This document shows positions 19,180-28,679 of a stretch of DNA of 64,000 nucleotides, piece by piece. The notes under the pieces were generated by a model. The model was not told the DNA's origin and did not search any database. It saw nothing but the letters and a program-made list of their open reading frames with translations. Numbering within the stretch: position 1 is the stretch's first letter; each line of letters starts with the position of its first letter. The position numbers were made by a program, and so were the translations under genes. Source of the stretch: Streptomyces anulatus (GTDB lineage Bacteria > Actinomycetota > Actinomycetes > Streptomycetales > Streptomycetaceae); assembly GCF_014650675.1 (NCBI RefSeq), contig NZ_BMVK01000005.1, forward strand, positions 124,001 through 188,000, read 5' to 3'.

Positions 19180-20085
19180 TCAGGAGCGTGCGGGACCGGT
19201 CAGGCGCCCGTCGAGGGTGCGCCGCACGTCCTGCTCGTCGTAATAGGACCGCCCACCGCGCCGCTCCCGCCGCCAGCTCTGTTCGCTGGCGAGCCGGTAC
19301 ACACTGCCGAGGGGTACGCGCCACAGCAGGGAGACGTCCTGGGGCGCGAGCCACCGGGTCGCCGGGGCCCCCGCGGCAGCCCCCGCCCGGACCGCGCTCC
19401 GGGCGGCCAGCCGCCGACGCAGCCGGCTCCAGTCGTACTCCGTCCAGGAGTGGGCCCCGTCCCTGTCGCACCGGATCTCGCCCAGCCCGCCCGGGCCCGC
19501 CCCCGTCGTGGCCACGAGCTTCCCGTCGCAGCCGGGCTCCACGCAGGTGCCGACCGTGGCCCGGTGCGCCGGACCCGGCGACACCACCCGGCGGGCCCCC
19601 GCGGCGAGCCGGTGCACCTCCTTCGAGAACTCGCCCGCCGCCGGGTGCACGGCGATCCGGGGCAGTTCCTCGCCGAGCCAGCGGGCCAGAGCCGGCACCG
19701 TCCGCTCCGGACCGGGCCGCCCACCGGACTCCGCCGCCAGGCCGGCCCACGACGCGAGTGTCGTGATCATGGCTGAACGCGCCTCCACGGCCGAGGTGTT
19801 GAGCGGAATTCCCGGCGCCCGGCCACCCCCGCTCGTCCTTTCCGTCCGGGGAGAGACGACACCGGTGAGGAGCCGGCCGCATTCCCCGTACAGCTGGGGC
19901 AGGGCGCACAGGGTCGCCCTCAGCAAATCGATGCACGCGCGGCACAGCGTCAGCGGGGCCGTCCCCCGGGCGCTCCGCATATCTGCGATCCCGGCTCCCG
20001 GCGCCTTCTCGGATGCGGGAGCCGTCGGGCATGCGTATCCCGGGCAATTCGTTCGGGTAGCCGCGACGTGCGTCTTCTCGGGCAA
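19180..20085 (-). CDS. OvmZ-like DNA-binding regulator
   Basis: 301 residues from a TTG start with AAGGAG nine bases upstream. The N-terminal half has a TLCRACIDLL motif and is otherwise helical. The middle carries VEPGCDGKL and IRCDRDGAHSW, a probable zinc-binding group of Cys and His. The C terminus (ALAPQDVSLLWRVPLGSVYRLA-type region, near 245-290) looks like a MerR/excisionase helix-turn-helix. I recall such proteins as OvmZ homologues, named from the oviedomycin (angucyclinone) cluster. It is convergent with the response regulator and divergent from the PKS operon, a position that suits a regulator of PKS expression. The exact DNA target is unknown. Confidence 0.7.
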   Translation of the reverse strand: MPEKTHVAATRTNCPGYACPTAPASEKAPGAGIADMRSARGTAPLTLCRACIDLLRATLCALPQLYGECGRLLTGVVSPRTERTSGGGRAPGIPLNTSAVEARSAMITTLASWAGLAAESGGRPGPERTVPALARWLGEELPRIAVHPAAGEFSKEVHRLAAGARRVVSPGPAHRATVGTCVEPGCDGKLVATTGAGPGGLGEIRCDRDGAHSWTEYDWSRLRRRLAARSAVRAGAAAGAPATRWLAPQDVSLLWRVPLGSVYRLASEQSWRRERRGGRSYYDEQDVRRTLDGRLTGPARS

Positions 20086-20616
20086 ATCTGCTCACTCCTT
20101 CGATGCGTGCGGCCAGGCTAACGACGGGCGGTCCGCGCCCGCAATGCATCTTGACCGGCCCTGAGAGTGGCGGCACGGGAATTTATCTGCGTCAGACGAT
20201 TTACAGACGAGTGTGGGATCCATGTCAGATCTGTCGGGGCCCTCCATCCGCATGTGGTGCAGGTCACTTCTTTGCAGTCCTCTGACGTTCCTCTTGCGTT
20301 TCCATGCAGCGCTTCACGCCCTCCTGACGGTTCTTGAGATATCCGTCGACTGACGGTGTTGATATCTGTAGGCCGCGCCGAAGAGAGTCATGGATAGCTT
20401 CCTCAGTTCTGTCTTCGAAGCCGGTAATCCCTGATTCCGCGCGAAGCTGCGGGCCCGGACAAGCGAAATTGCTGCTTGACTTTCTTCGGGCTTGCGAAGA
20501 AGCTCTGAAGTAACTTCCCCACTGCTGTCGAAGCGTTCGCTCCAGCAGAGCACATCCCAGGAGAGCCTCTACGGCCTATGCGCCGGGCTCCGCGGTTCTG
20601 TCCCAGGGAGATACAC
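20086..20616. other. Divergent promoter region of the PKS operon
   Basis: About 530 bp between the OvmZ-like gene and the PKS operon, with markedly lower GC than the genes on either side. There is no convincing gene; a 79-codon frame on the minus strand (20314-20553) lacks family features. A hairpin with 7-bp arms (20482-20488 and 20495-20501) lies about 115 bp before the first PKS gene and could be a leader structure. Binding sites for the JadR1-like regulator are expected here, but I cannot point to one. Confidence 0.5.
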
Positions 20617-22086
20617 ATGGATGCATCTGTCATTGTCGTGGGCGCGGGTCCGGCCGGTCTGATGCTGGCCGGTGAGCTGCGGCTCGGCGGCGTCGACGTC
20701 ATGGTGCTCGAACAGCTTCCCCAACGCACCGGGGAGTCCCGCGGGCTGGGTTTCACCGCCCGGACCATGGAGGTCTTCGACCAGCGCGGAATTCTGCCCG
20801 CTTTCGGCCCCGTCGAGACAAGTACCCAGGGGCACTTCGGCGGTCGGCCGGTCGACTTCGGGGTACTCGAAGGAGCGCACTACGGCGTCAAAGCCGTTCC
20901 GCAGTCCAAGACCGAGTCCGTACTGGAGGAGTGGGCGCTCGGACAGGGAGCGGAACTCCTGCGGGGCCACACGGTCCGGGCTCTCACGGACGAGGGCGAC
21001 CACGTCGTCGTGGAGGTCGAGGGCCCCGACGGGCCCCGCAGCCTCACCACCCGCTACGTCGTCGGCTGCGACGGCGGACGCAGCACCGTCCGCAAGGCGG
21101 CCGGGTTCGACTTCCCCGGCACCTCCGCCAACCGGGAGATGTTCCTCGCCGACATCCGTGGCTGCGAGATCACCCCTCGCCCCATCGGCGAGACGGTGCC
21201 CCTCGGGATGGTGATGTCCGCGCCGCTGGGCGACGGGGTCGACCGCATCATCGTCTGCGAGCGCGGCGCCCCCGCCCGCCGCCGCACCGGGCCGCCCCCG
21301 TACCAGGAGGTCGCCGCCGCGTGGCAGCGGCTCACCGGACAGGACATCTCGCACGGAGAACCGGTCTGGGTCAGCGCCTTCGGGGATCCGGCCCGCCAGG
21401 TGTCCGCCTACCGGCGCGGCCGGGTGCTGCTCGCGGGCGACTCCGCACACGTCCACCTCCCGGCAGGGGGCCAGGGGATGAACGTCAGCGTGCAGGACTC
21501 GGTGAACCTCGGCTGGAAGCTCGCGGCCGTGGTCTCGGGCCGTGCGCCGGCCGGACTCCTCGACACGTACCACGAGGAGCGCCACCCGGTGGGACGCAGG
21601 CTGCTGATGAACACGCAGGCCCAGGGGATGCTCTTCCTCAGCGGCGACGAGATGCAGCCGCTGCGGGACGTGCTGAGCGAACTGATCCGGTACGACGAGG
21701 TCTCCCGGCACCTGGCCGGCATGGTCTCCGGCCTGGACATCCGCTACGAGGTCGACGGCGGGGACCACCCGTTGCTCGGCATGCGCATGCCCCACCAGGA
21801 ACTGGTCCGGGCCGACGGCAAGACCAGCACCACCGAACTGCTGCACCCGGCCCGGGGCGTTCTGCTCGACATCGCCGACGACGCGGAACTGCGCGAGGCC
21901 GCCACCGGCTGGAGCGACCGGGTGGACACCGTCACCGCCTCCCTCCACGACGCCCCGCCGCAGGGCCCGTTGTCCGACGCCCGGGCCGTGCTGGTCAGGC
22001 CCGACGGATACGTGGCCTGGATCTCGCCCGGCAGCCGCGCCGGACTCACCGAGGCCCTGGACCGCTGGTTCGGTCCGGCCCGCTGA
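20617..22086 (+). CDS. FAD-dependent monooxygenase (UrdE/JadH/LanE-like)
   Basis: 489 residues from the ATG at 20617, with AGGGAG before it. It is a class A flavoprotein hydroxylase: GxGxxG in VVGAGPAGLMLAGE near 10, the DG motif in VGCDGGRSTVRKAAG near 155, and the GD motif LLAGDSAHVHLPAGGQGMN near 275. In angucycline clusters this first oxygenase hydroxylates and oxidises the ring system at the C-12 region and sometimes also dehydrates at C-4a/12b. It heads the operon and precedes the cyclase by 48 bp. The exact oxidation cannot be read from the sequence. Confidence 0.9.
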   Translation: MDASVIVVGAGPAGLMLAGELRLGGVDVMVLEQLPQRTGESRGLGFTARTMEVFDQRGILPAFGPVETSTQGHFGGRPVDFGVLEGAHYGVKAVPQSKTESVLEEWALGQGAELLRGHTVRALTDEGDHVVVEVEGPDGPRSLTTRYVVGCDGGRSTVRKAAGFDFPGTSANREMFLADIRGCEITPRPIGETVPLGMVMSAPLGDGVDRIIVCERGAPARRRTGPPPYQEVAAAWQRLTGQDISHGEPVWVSAFGDPARQVSAYRRGRVLLAGDSAHVHLPAGGQGMNVSVQDSVNLGWKLAAVVSGRAPAGLLDTYHEERHPVGRRLLMNTQAQGMLFLSGDEMQPLRDVLSELIRYDEVSRHLAGMVSGLDIRYEVDGGDHPLLGMRMPHQELVRADGKTSTTELLHPARGVLLDIADDAELREAATGWSDRVDTVTASLHDAPPQGPLSDARAVLVRPDGYVAWISPGSRAGLTEALDRWFGPAR

Positions 22087-22134
22087 CCGACCGACGGAAG
22101 ACCAGTGAAAGACCGGCGAAAGAAGGAAGCCACC

Positions 22135-22464
22135 ATGCACAGCACGTTGATCGTCGCCCGGATGGACCCCTCGTCGGCCGGTGACGTCGGCCGGCTCTTC
22201 CGGGACTTCGACACCACGGAGATGCCGCACCGGATGGGCACCCGCCGCCGGCAGCTCTTCTCCTACCAGGGGCTGTACTTCCACCTCCAGGACTTCGAAG
22301 CGGCCGACGGCGACCAGCGGATCGAGGAGGCGAAGACCGACCCCCGCTTCGAGCGGATCAGCGCCGACCTGCGGCCCTTCATCGACGCGTACGACCCCGA
22401 GACCTGGCGCTCCCCGGCCGACGCGATGGCCCGGCGCTTCTATTCCTGGCAGGCGTCCCGATGA
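22135..22464 (+). CDS. TcmI-family polyketide cyclase (UrdF/JadI/LanF-like)
   Basis: 109 residues, starting at ATG with GAAGGAAG upstream. The small ferredoxin-like cyclase fold is recognisable from [41 protein letters not shown], and a C-terminal [11 protein letters not shown]. In this operon type it closes the later rings (third/fourth) that give the angular benz[a]anthracene skeleton. Its stop overlaps the KS-alpha start (ATGA). Length and position, right before the ketosynthase pair, match the angucycline arrangement. Confidence 0.92.
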   Translation: MHSTLIVARMDPSSAGDVGRLFRDFDTTEMPHRMGTRRRQLFSYQGLYFHLQDFEAADGDQRIEEAKTDPRFERISADLRPFIDAYDPETWRSPADAMARRFYSWQASR

Positions 22465-23765
22465 CCGTACGACCGGACCGCGCACACCCCGCCGCCGGCG
22501 GACGGCGGGTCGCCGTCACCGGTATCGGGGTGCTCGCCCCCGGCGGAGTCGGAACGAAGGCGTTCTGGGAACTGCTCACCGCCGGCCGCACCGCGACCCG
22601 CGCCGTCAGCACCTTCGACCCGACCCCCTTCCGCTCCCGCATCGCCGCGGAGATCGACTTCGACGCCGAGGCGCTCGGCCTCGGCCCGCAGGAGATCCGG
22701 CGCATGGACCGCGCCGCGCAGTTCGCCGTGATCGCCGCCCGGGAGGCGTTCGACGACAGCGGCCTGGACAAGGACCGGCTGCCCCGGCACCGTACCGGCG
22801 TCGCCATCGGCAGCGCCGTGGGCGCCACCATGAGCCTCGACGAGGAGTACCGGGTGCTCAGCGACCGGGGCCGGCTGGAACTGGTCAGCCACACCTACGC
22901 GCCCCGGTTCCTGTACGACGCCTTCGTCCCCAGCTCGTTCGCCGCCGAAGTGGCCTGGACGGTCGGGGCGGAAGGCCCCACCACGGTGATATCCACCGGG
23001 TGCACCTCGGGCATCGACTCCGTCGGGTACGCCACCGAACTGATCCGGGAGGGCTCCGCGGACATCATGATCGCCGGAGCCACGGACGCCCCGATCTCCC
23101 CGATCACGCTCGCCTGCTTCGACGCGATCAAGGCGACGACCCCGCGCAACGACGACCCCGCGCACGCCTCCCGACCCTTCGACGCCACCCGCAACGGGTT
23201 CGTCCTGGGAGAGGGCAGCGCGGTCTTCGTCCTGGAGGAGCTGGGAAGCGCCCTCGACCGGGGAGCCCACGTCTACGCGGAGATCAGCGGCTACGCGACG
23301 CGCAGCAACGCGTACCACATGACCGGACTGCGGCCGGACGGCACGGAGATGGCCGAGGCCATCCGCGTCGCCCTCGACGAGGCCCGCACCGACCCCGCGG
23401 ACATCGACTACATCAGCGCCCACGGATCCGGCACCCGGCAGAACGACCGGCACGAGACGGCAGCCTTCAAGAAGAGCCTCGGCGAGCACGCCCGGCAGGT
23501 GCCCATCAGCTCCATCAAGTCCATGGTGGGCCACTCGCTCGGCGCCATCGGCTCCATCGAGATCGCCGCCTGCGCGCTCGCCATGGAGCACGACGTCGTG
23601 CCGCCGACCGCCAACCTGCACCACCCCGACCCCGAATGCGACCTCGACTACGTCCCCCTGACCGCACGCGACTGGTCCACCGACTCGGTGCTCACCGTCG
23701 GCAGCGGATTCGGCGGGTTCCAGAGCGCCATGGTGCTGACCCGGCCGGAAGGAGGAGCCGCATGA
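22461..23765 (+). CDS. Type II PKS ketosynthase alpha (KS-alpha)
   Basis: 434 residues. The catalytic triad is intact: Cys181 in STGCTSGID, His321 in [11 protein letters not shown] and His358 in VGHSLGAIG. With the chain length factor it condenses malonyl units on the ACP to a poly-beta-ketone, expected to be a decaketide for an angucycline. It starts at ATG overlapping the cyclase stop and ends overlapping the next gene, as usual for KS/CLF/ACP sets. The role is certain; chain length is inferred from the cluster type. Confidence 0.97.
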   Translation: MTVRPDRAHPAAGGRRVAVTGIGVLAPGGVGTKAFWELLTAGRTATRAVSTFDPTPFRSRIAAEIDFDAEALGLGPQEIRRMDRAAQFAVIAAREAFDDSGLDKDRLPRHRTGVAIGSAVGATMSLDEEYRVLSDRGRLELVSHTYAPRFLYDAFVPSSFAAEVAWTVGAEGPTTVISTGCTSGIDSVGYATELIREGSADIMIAGATDAPISPITLACFDAIKATTPRNDDPAHASRPFDATRNGFVLGEGSAVFVLEELGSALDRGAHVYAEISGYATRSNAYHMTGLRPDGTEMAEAIRVALDEARTDPADIDYISAHGSGTRQNDRHETAAFKKSLGEHARQVPISSIKSMVGHSLGAIGSIEIAACALAMEHDVVPPTANLHHPDPECDLDYVPLTARDWSTDSVLTVGSGFGGFQSAMVLTRPEGGAA

Positions 23766-24991
23766 GCGGGACCGTCGTGGTCTCCGGCCTGAGCGTGGCC
23801 TCGCCCAACGGCCTCGGCACACAGGACTACTGGTCGGCCACCACCGCCGGCCGGAGCGGCATCGGACCCGTCAGCCGCTTCGACGCCTCGTCCTACCCCG
23901 CCGGACTCGCGGGCGAGGTCCCCGGGTTCGTCGCCGAGGACCATCTGCCGGGCCGGCTGCTGCCGCAGACCGACCGGATGACGCGGCTGGCCCTGGTCGT
24001 CGCGGACTGGGCGCTGGCCGACGCGGGCGTGCGGACCCAGGAGACGCCCGCCTACGACATGGGGGTCGCCACCGCGAGCTCCTCCGGCGGCTTCGAGTTC
24101 GGACAGAACGAACTGCGGGCGCTGTGGAGCAAGGGCAGCCAGTACGTGAGCGCCTACCAGTCGTTCGCCTGGTTCTACGCGGTCAACACCGGCCAGATCT
24201 CGATCCGCAACGGGATGAAGGGGCCCGGGAGCGTGGTCGTCAGCGATCAGGCGGGTGGCCTGGACGCGGTCGCCCAGGCGCGCCGCCAGGTCCGCAAGGG
24301 CATCCCCATGGTCCTCACCGGGGGGATCGACGCCTCGCTCTGCCCCTGGGGCTGGGTCGCGCAGATGTCCGCCGGGCGGCTCAGCACCACCCGTGACCCC
24401 GCGCGCGCCTACCTCCCCTTCGACGCCGCGGCCCACGGACACGTACCCGGCGAGGGCGGGGCGCTCCTCGTCGTCGAGGACGAGGAGGCGGCACACCGGC
24501 GCGGCGCCCGCAGTCTCGGCGAGATCGCCGGCTACGGGTCCACGTTCGACCCGGCCCCCGACAGCGGCCGGCCGCCGACCCTGCGCACCGCGATCGAGAT
24601 CGCCCTGCGGGACGCGGGCATCACCGCCGACGACGTGGACGCCGTGTTCGCCGACGGCGCGGGACTGCCGGACCTGGACCGGGCGGAGGCCCTGGCGCTG
24701 ACCGAGGTGTTCGGCGCCGGGGGCGTTCCCGTGAGCGTCCCCAAGACGATGACCGGACGGTTGCACTCCGGAGCGGCACCGCTCGATCTGGCCGGCGCCC
24801 TGCTCGCCATGAGGGACGGCGTGATCCCGCCCACCGTCAACGTGTCGCCGAGCCCCGGCCTCGCCCTCGACCTGGTCTGCGAGACGCGCCCCGCGCGGCT
24901 CGGGACCGTGCTCGTCCTGGCGCGCGGCCATCACGGATTCAACTCCGCGATGGTGCTGCGCGCCCCCCGAACCCGACAAGGAGACCGATGA
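23762..24991 (+). CDS. Type II PKS chain length factor (KS-beta)
   Basis: 409 residues, ATG overlapping the KS-alpha stop. It has the ketosynthase fold but the active-site cysteine is replaced by glutamine (Gln163 in [10 protein letters not shown]), the hallmark of KS-beta. It pairs with KS-alpha and sets the chain length. The nonfunctional His regions ([22 protein letters not shown]) also match the family. Its stop overlaps the ACP start. Confidence 0.97.
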   Translation: MSGTVVVSGLSVASPNGLGTQDYWSATTAGRSGIGPVSRFDASSYPAGLAGEVPGFVAEDHLPGRLLPQTDRMTRLALVVADWALADAGVRTQETPAYDMGVATASSSGGFEFGQNELRALWSKGSQYVSAYQSFAWFYAVNTGQISIRNGMKGPGSVVVSDQAGGLDAVAQARRQVRKGIPMVLTGGIDASLCPWGWVAQMSAGRLSTTRDPARAYLPFDAAAHGHVPGEGGALLVVEDEEAAHRRGARSLGEIAGYGSTFDPAPDSGRPPTLRTAIEIALRDAGITADDVDAVFADGAGLPDLDRAEALALTEVFGAGGVPVSVPKTMTGRLHSGAAPLDLAGALLAMRDGVIPPTVNVSPSPGLALDLVCETRPARLGTVLVLARGHHGFNSAMVLRAPRTRQGDR

Positions 24992-25251
24992 CCCAGCGGC
25001 ATTTCACCTTCGACGACCTCAGGATCATTCTGCGCGAGGCGGCGGGCCTGGAGGACGACGTCCTGGGCGACGACGCCCTGGACGCCGCGTTCGAGGACCT
25101 CGGGCTCGAATCGCTGGCTCTGCTGGAGACCGGCAGCCGGATCGAGCGCGAGTACGGAATCACCCTCGACGACAGCTCCCTCACCGGCTCGAAGACTCCT
25201 CGCGCCCTGCTGGAGATCGTCAACGGGGAGCTGGCGACGGCCGCCGCCTGA
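24988..25251 (+). CDS. Type II PKS acyl carrier protein
   Basis: 87 residues, starting at the ATG that overlaps the CLF stop. The phosphopantetheine site is Ser42 in FEDLGLESLALLETG; most actinomycete ACPs read GYDSLA, so the L-E before the serine is a mild variation. It carries the growing polyketide chain between KS/CLF, ketoreductase and cyclases. Size and position are normal. Confidence 0.96.
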   Translation: MTQRHFTFDDLRIILREAAGLEDDVLGDDALDAAFEDLGLESLALLETGSRIEREYGITLDDSSLTGSKTPRALLEIVNGELATAAA

Positions 25252-25320
25252 ACCGTACGGATCCCCACCTCACTTGAGACACGCACCGATTCACGGACCA
25301 CGCCCAACAAGGAGGAACAC

Positions 25321-26103
25321 GTGCCGGATCAGCAGCGCGTCGCGCTCGTCACCGGCGGCACCAGCGGTATCGGACTGGCCGTCGCCCGGCTCCTGGGCGC
25401 CCAGGGCCACGCCGTCTTCATCGGGGCCCGCAGCGCCGACAACATCGCCTCGACCGTCAAGGAGCTGCGCGCCGAGGGCCTGGAGGCCGACGGCCTGGCC
25501 TGCGACGTCCGCTCCGGCCCCGAGGTCGCGGCCTTCGTCGCGGCGGCGGTGGACCGGTACGGCACGATCGACGTCCTGGTCAACAACGCGGGCCGCAGCG
25601 GCGGCGGAGTCACCGCCGACATCGCCGACGAGCTGTGGGACGACGTCATCGCCACCAACCTCACGAGCGTCTTCACGGTGACCCGCGAGGTGCTGCGGGC
25701 CGGCGGCATGCGCGAGAAGAGCCGGGGCCGGATCATCAACATCGCCTCCACGGCCGGCAAGCAGGGCGTGGTGCTCGGCGCCCCGTACTCCGCCTCCAAA
25801 CACGGTGTAGTCGGGTTCACCAAGGCCCTGGGCAACGAGCTCGCCCCCACCGGGATCACCGTCAACGCCGTCTGCCCGGGCTACGTCGAGACGCCCATGG
25901 CACAGCGCGTACGGCAGGGCTACGCGGCCGCGTACGAAACCACGGAGGAGGCGGTGGGGGCGAAGTTCCGCGCCAAGATCCCCCTGGGGCGCTACTCCAC
26001 CCCCGAGGAAGTGGCCGGACTGGTGGGCTATCTGGCCTCCGACACCGCCGCCTCGCTCACCTCGCAGGCCCTCAACGTCTGCGGCGGCCTGGGCAACTTC
26101 TGA
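25321..26103 (+). CDS. Polyketide C-9 ketoreductase (SDR; UrdD/JadE/LanD-like)
   Basis: 260 residues from a GTG start preceded by AAGGAGGAACAC. It is a classical short-chain dehydrogenase: VTGGTSGIGLAVA for NADPH binding, NNAG near 88, catalytic IASTAGKQG serine region and YSASKHG (Tyr and Lys) near 158. In type II pathways it reduces the C-9 carbonyl of the nascent decaketide while it is on the ACP. The 95% family certainty comes from both motif content and its place after the ACP. Confidence 0.94.
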   Translation: MPDQQRVALVTGGTSGIGLAVARLLGAQGHAVFIGARSADNIASTVKELRAEGLEADGLACDVRSGPEVAAFVAAAVDRYGTIDVLVNNAGRSGGGVTADIADELWDDVIATNLTSVFTVTREVLRAGGMREKSRGRIINIASTAGKQGVVLGAPYSASKHGVVGFTKALGNELAPTGITVNAVCPGYVETPMAQRVRQGYAAAYETTEEAVGAKFRAKIPLGRYSTPEEVAGLVGYLASDTAASLTSQALNVCGGLGNF

Positions 26104-26144
26104 TCGGCCCGCACCCCCCATGTCCTCACGGAAGGAGCACCCGC

Positions 26145-27092
26145 ATGCCCGCACCCGGTGCGCACGAGGTAGAGCACGACATCACGGTCTCGGCTCCCGC
26201 CGCCGCCGTCTACCGGCTGATCGCCGAGGTGGAGAACTGGCCCCGGATCTTCCCTCCGACCATCCACGTCGACCGCGTGGAGCACGACGGCGCCCGGGAA
26301 CGCATCCGCATCTGGGCCACCGCCAACGGTGAGGCCAAGCACTGGACCTCGCGCCGCACCCTGGACCCCGAGGGGCTGCGGATCGACTTCCGCCAGGAGG
26401 TCTCCACCCCGCCGGTGGCGGCCATGGGTGGAGCCTGGGTGGTGGAGCCGCTCGGACCCGACCGGTCGCGGGTCCGGCTGCTGCACGACTACCGGGCGGT
26501 CGACGACGATCCGGAGGGGCTGCGCTGGATCGAGGAGGCGGTGGACCGCAACTCCCGTTCGGAGCTCGCTGCCCTCAAGGACAACGTCGAGAACGCGCAC
26601 GCCGCCGAGGCGTGGACCTTCTCCTTCTCCGACACCGTCCGGGCCACCGGGTCCGCCGAGGACATGTACGACTTCATCGACGAGGCCCAGCTCTGGTCCG
26701 AGCGGCTCCCGCACGTCGCCTCGGTCCAGCTGTCGCAACAGCCTTCCGGACTACAGGTGTTGAAGATGGAGACCCGGGCCAAGGACGGCTCGACGCACCT
26801 GACCGAGTCCTACCGGGTCTGCCTGCCCTCCGAACGGATCGCCTACAAGCAGACCACTCTGCCGGCGCTGATGTCGCTGCACACCGGGCTGTGGACCTTC
26901 GAACAGGACGGGCCGGAGGTCGTGGCGACGTCCCAGCACACCGTCGTACTCCGTACGGAGAACATCGCCGCCGTGCTCGGACCCGACGCGGGCGTGGAGG
27001 AGGCGCGTGCGTACGTACACTCCGCGCTGAGCACCAACAGCCGCGCCACGCTCGGCCACGCGAGCGACTACGCCCGGGCACAGCGGCGCTGA
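26145..27092 (+). CDS. Two-domain aromatase/cyclase (UrdL/JadD/LanL-like)
   Basis: 315 residues from ATG at 26145, with ACGGAAGGAG upstream. It has two tandem SRPBCC (START-like) domains: residues 1-150 begin HEVEHDITVSAPAAAVYRLI, and 160-310 begin the second repeat AWTFSFSDTVRATGSAEDMYDFI. Didomain aromatases act after C-9 ketoreduction, closing and dehydrating the first ring. The intact double domain matches KR-containing pathways. Confidence 0.94.
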   Translation: MPAPGAHEVEHDITVSAPAAAVYRLIAEVENWPRIFPPTIHVDRVEHDGARERIRIWATANGEAKHWTSRRTLDPEGLRIDFRQEVSTPPVAAMGGAWVVEPLGPDRSRVRLLHDYRAVDDDPEGLRWIEEAVDRNSRSELAALKDNVENAHAAEAWTFSFSDTVRATGSAEDMYDFIDEAQLWSERLPHVASVQLSQQPSGLQVLKMETRAKDGSTHLTESYRVCLPSERIAYKQTTLPALMSLHTGLWTFEQDGPEVVATSQHTVVLRTENIAAVLGPDAGVEEARAYVHSALSTNSRATLGHASDYARAQRR

Positions 27093-27093
27093 C

Positions 27094-28605
27094 GTGGTGA
27101 GCGCACCGGACATCGACACCCAGGTGCTCGTGGTGGGCGCCGGGCCGGTCGGCCTGATGCTCGCCGGTGAACTCGCCCTCGGTGGCGCCGACGTCGTCGT
27201 GCTGGAGCGACGCATCGGCCCGCTCACCGAGTCCCGGGCCTCCACCCTGCACGCCCGCACGATGGAACTCCTCGACCAGCGCGGACTGCTGGAGGAGCTG
27301 GGCACCCCGCCCGCCGGGGGCCCCGGACACTTCGGCGGCACGCGCCTCGACCTCACCACGGACAGCCCGTACTCCGGCCAGTGGAAAGTCCCCCAGGTCC
27401 GCACCGAGGAACTGCTGGAGGGCTGGGCGACCCGGCTCGGGGCCCGAGTGGTCAAGGGCCACCGGCTGACGGATCTGAGGACCGCGCCGCACACCGTCGA
27501 GGCGACCGCCGAGGCGGAACCGGGCCCCGGAGGGGCGGCGTCCGCGCTGCGCGTCCGGGCCGCGTACGTCGTCGGCTGCGACGGCGAGTCCAGCACCGTC
27601 CGGGAGCTCGCCGGGTTCGCCTTCCCCGGCCGGGACGCCACCAGGGAACTGCTGCGCGCGGACGTGGCGGACGTTCAGGTGCCCGACCGGCGCTTCGAAC
27701 GTCACCCCGGGGGACTGGCCATCTCCGCCCGGGGGCCCGGCGGCGTCACCCGGGTCATGGTGCACGAGTACGGGGCCCCCGTCGGCCGGGAGCCCGGACC
27801 CCCGTCGTTCGCCCGGGTGGCGGACACCTGGCGGCGGGTGACGGGCGACGACATCGGCGGGGGAGCCCCCCTGTGGCTGAACTCCTTCGGCGACGCGCTC
27901 CGGCAGGCCTCCCAGTACCGCCGGGGCAGGATCCTGCTCGCGGGCGACGCCGCCCACCACCAGATGCCGGTGGGCGGCCAGGCCCTCAACCTGGGGCTGC
28001 AGGACGCCGCGAACCTCGGCTGGAAGCTCGCGGCCGAGGTCCGGGGGACCGCGGGACCCGGGCTGCTGGACAGCTATCACGCCGAACGCCACCCGGCCGG
28101 GCGGCGGGTGCTGGACAACATCGCCGCCCAGGCGCTGCTGCTGCTCGGCGGCTCCGGGACCGAACAGGTGCGCTCCCTCTTCGGCGAACTCCTGCGGGAG
28201 CCCCGGGTGCGTGCCCATCTCGCCGGGACCATCGCGGGCGTCGACGTACGGTACGCGGCCGAACCGGGCGCCCACCGCCTGGTCGGCGCCCGCGTCCCGT
28301 ACCTCCGGTTCGGCACCGGCACCGATACCGCCGAGGGCCCGGGCAGCAGCTTCGCCGCTCTGCGGCCCGGTCGCGGAGTCCTCGTCGACCTGGGCGGCCG
28401 GCCGGCCCCGGTCCTGGCGGCGGTGGCGCCGTGGCGGGACGGCCGGGTGGACGTGGTGGCCGCGACGCCCGAACCGGGCGGCGCCGCACCGGAGTTCACT
28501 TCGGCGCTGCTGCGGCCGGACGGCCATGTGGCCTGGGCCGACGGCACCGTTCCGGAACTGGAGGAGGCGCTGCGGCGCTGGTTCGGCCCGGCGGCACGCC
28601 GGTAG
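27094..28605 (+). CDS. FAD-dependent monooxygenase (UrdM-oxygenase/JadF-like)
   Basis: 503 residues, starting at one of two adjacent GTG codons (27094 or 27097) one base after the aromatase stop. Class A flavoprotein features: VVGAGPVGLMLAGELALGG near 11, GCDGESSTVRELAG near 163, and LLAGDAAHHQMPVGGQ near 285. In urdamycin the homologue is fused to a reductase (UrdM); here the SDR is a separate gene 74 bp downstream. Such enzymes add the C-12b hydroxyl or perform Baeyer-Villiger-like steps. It is a distinct paralogue of the first oxygenase. Confidence 0.9.
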   Translation: MVSAPDIDTQVLVVGAGPVGLMLAGELALGGADVVVLERRIGPLTESRASTLHARTMELLDQRGLLEELGTPPAGGPGHFGGTRLDLTTDSPYSGQWKVPQVRTEELLEGWATRLGARVVKGHRLTDLRTAPHTVEATAEAEPGPGGAASALRVRAAYVVGCDGESSTVRELAGFAFPGRDATRELLRADVADVQVPDRRFERHPGGLAISARGPGGVTRVMVHEYGAPVGREPGPPSFARVADTWRRVTGDDIGGGAPLWLNSFGDALRQASQYRRGRILLAGDAAHHQMPVGGQALNLGLQDAANLGWKLAAEVRGTAGPGLLDSYHAERHPAGRRVLDNIAAQALLLLGGSGTEQVRSLFGELLREPRVRAHLAGTIAGVDVRYAAEPGAHRLVGARVPYLRFGTGTDTAEGPGSSFAALRPGRGVLVDLGGRPAPVLAAVAPWRDGRVDVVAATPEPGGAAPEFTSALLRPDGHVAWADGTVPELEEALRRWFGPAARR

Positions 28606-28679
28606 CACGGCGCGACCACCGGACGGCCCGTCGGCGGACGGCCCATCGCAAGAACGACCCAACGACTACTGGAGGAACC

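Noticed and set aside
20314..20553. 79-codon minus-strand frame in the PKS promoter region
   Set aside because: No credible ribosome binding site, no recognisable family, and it lies in an AT-richer control region.
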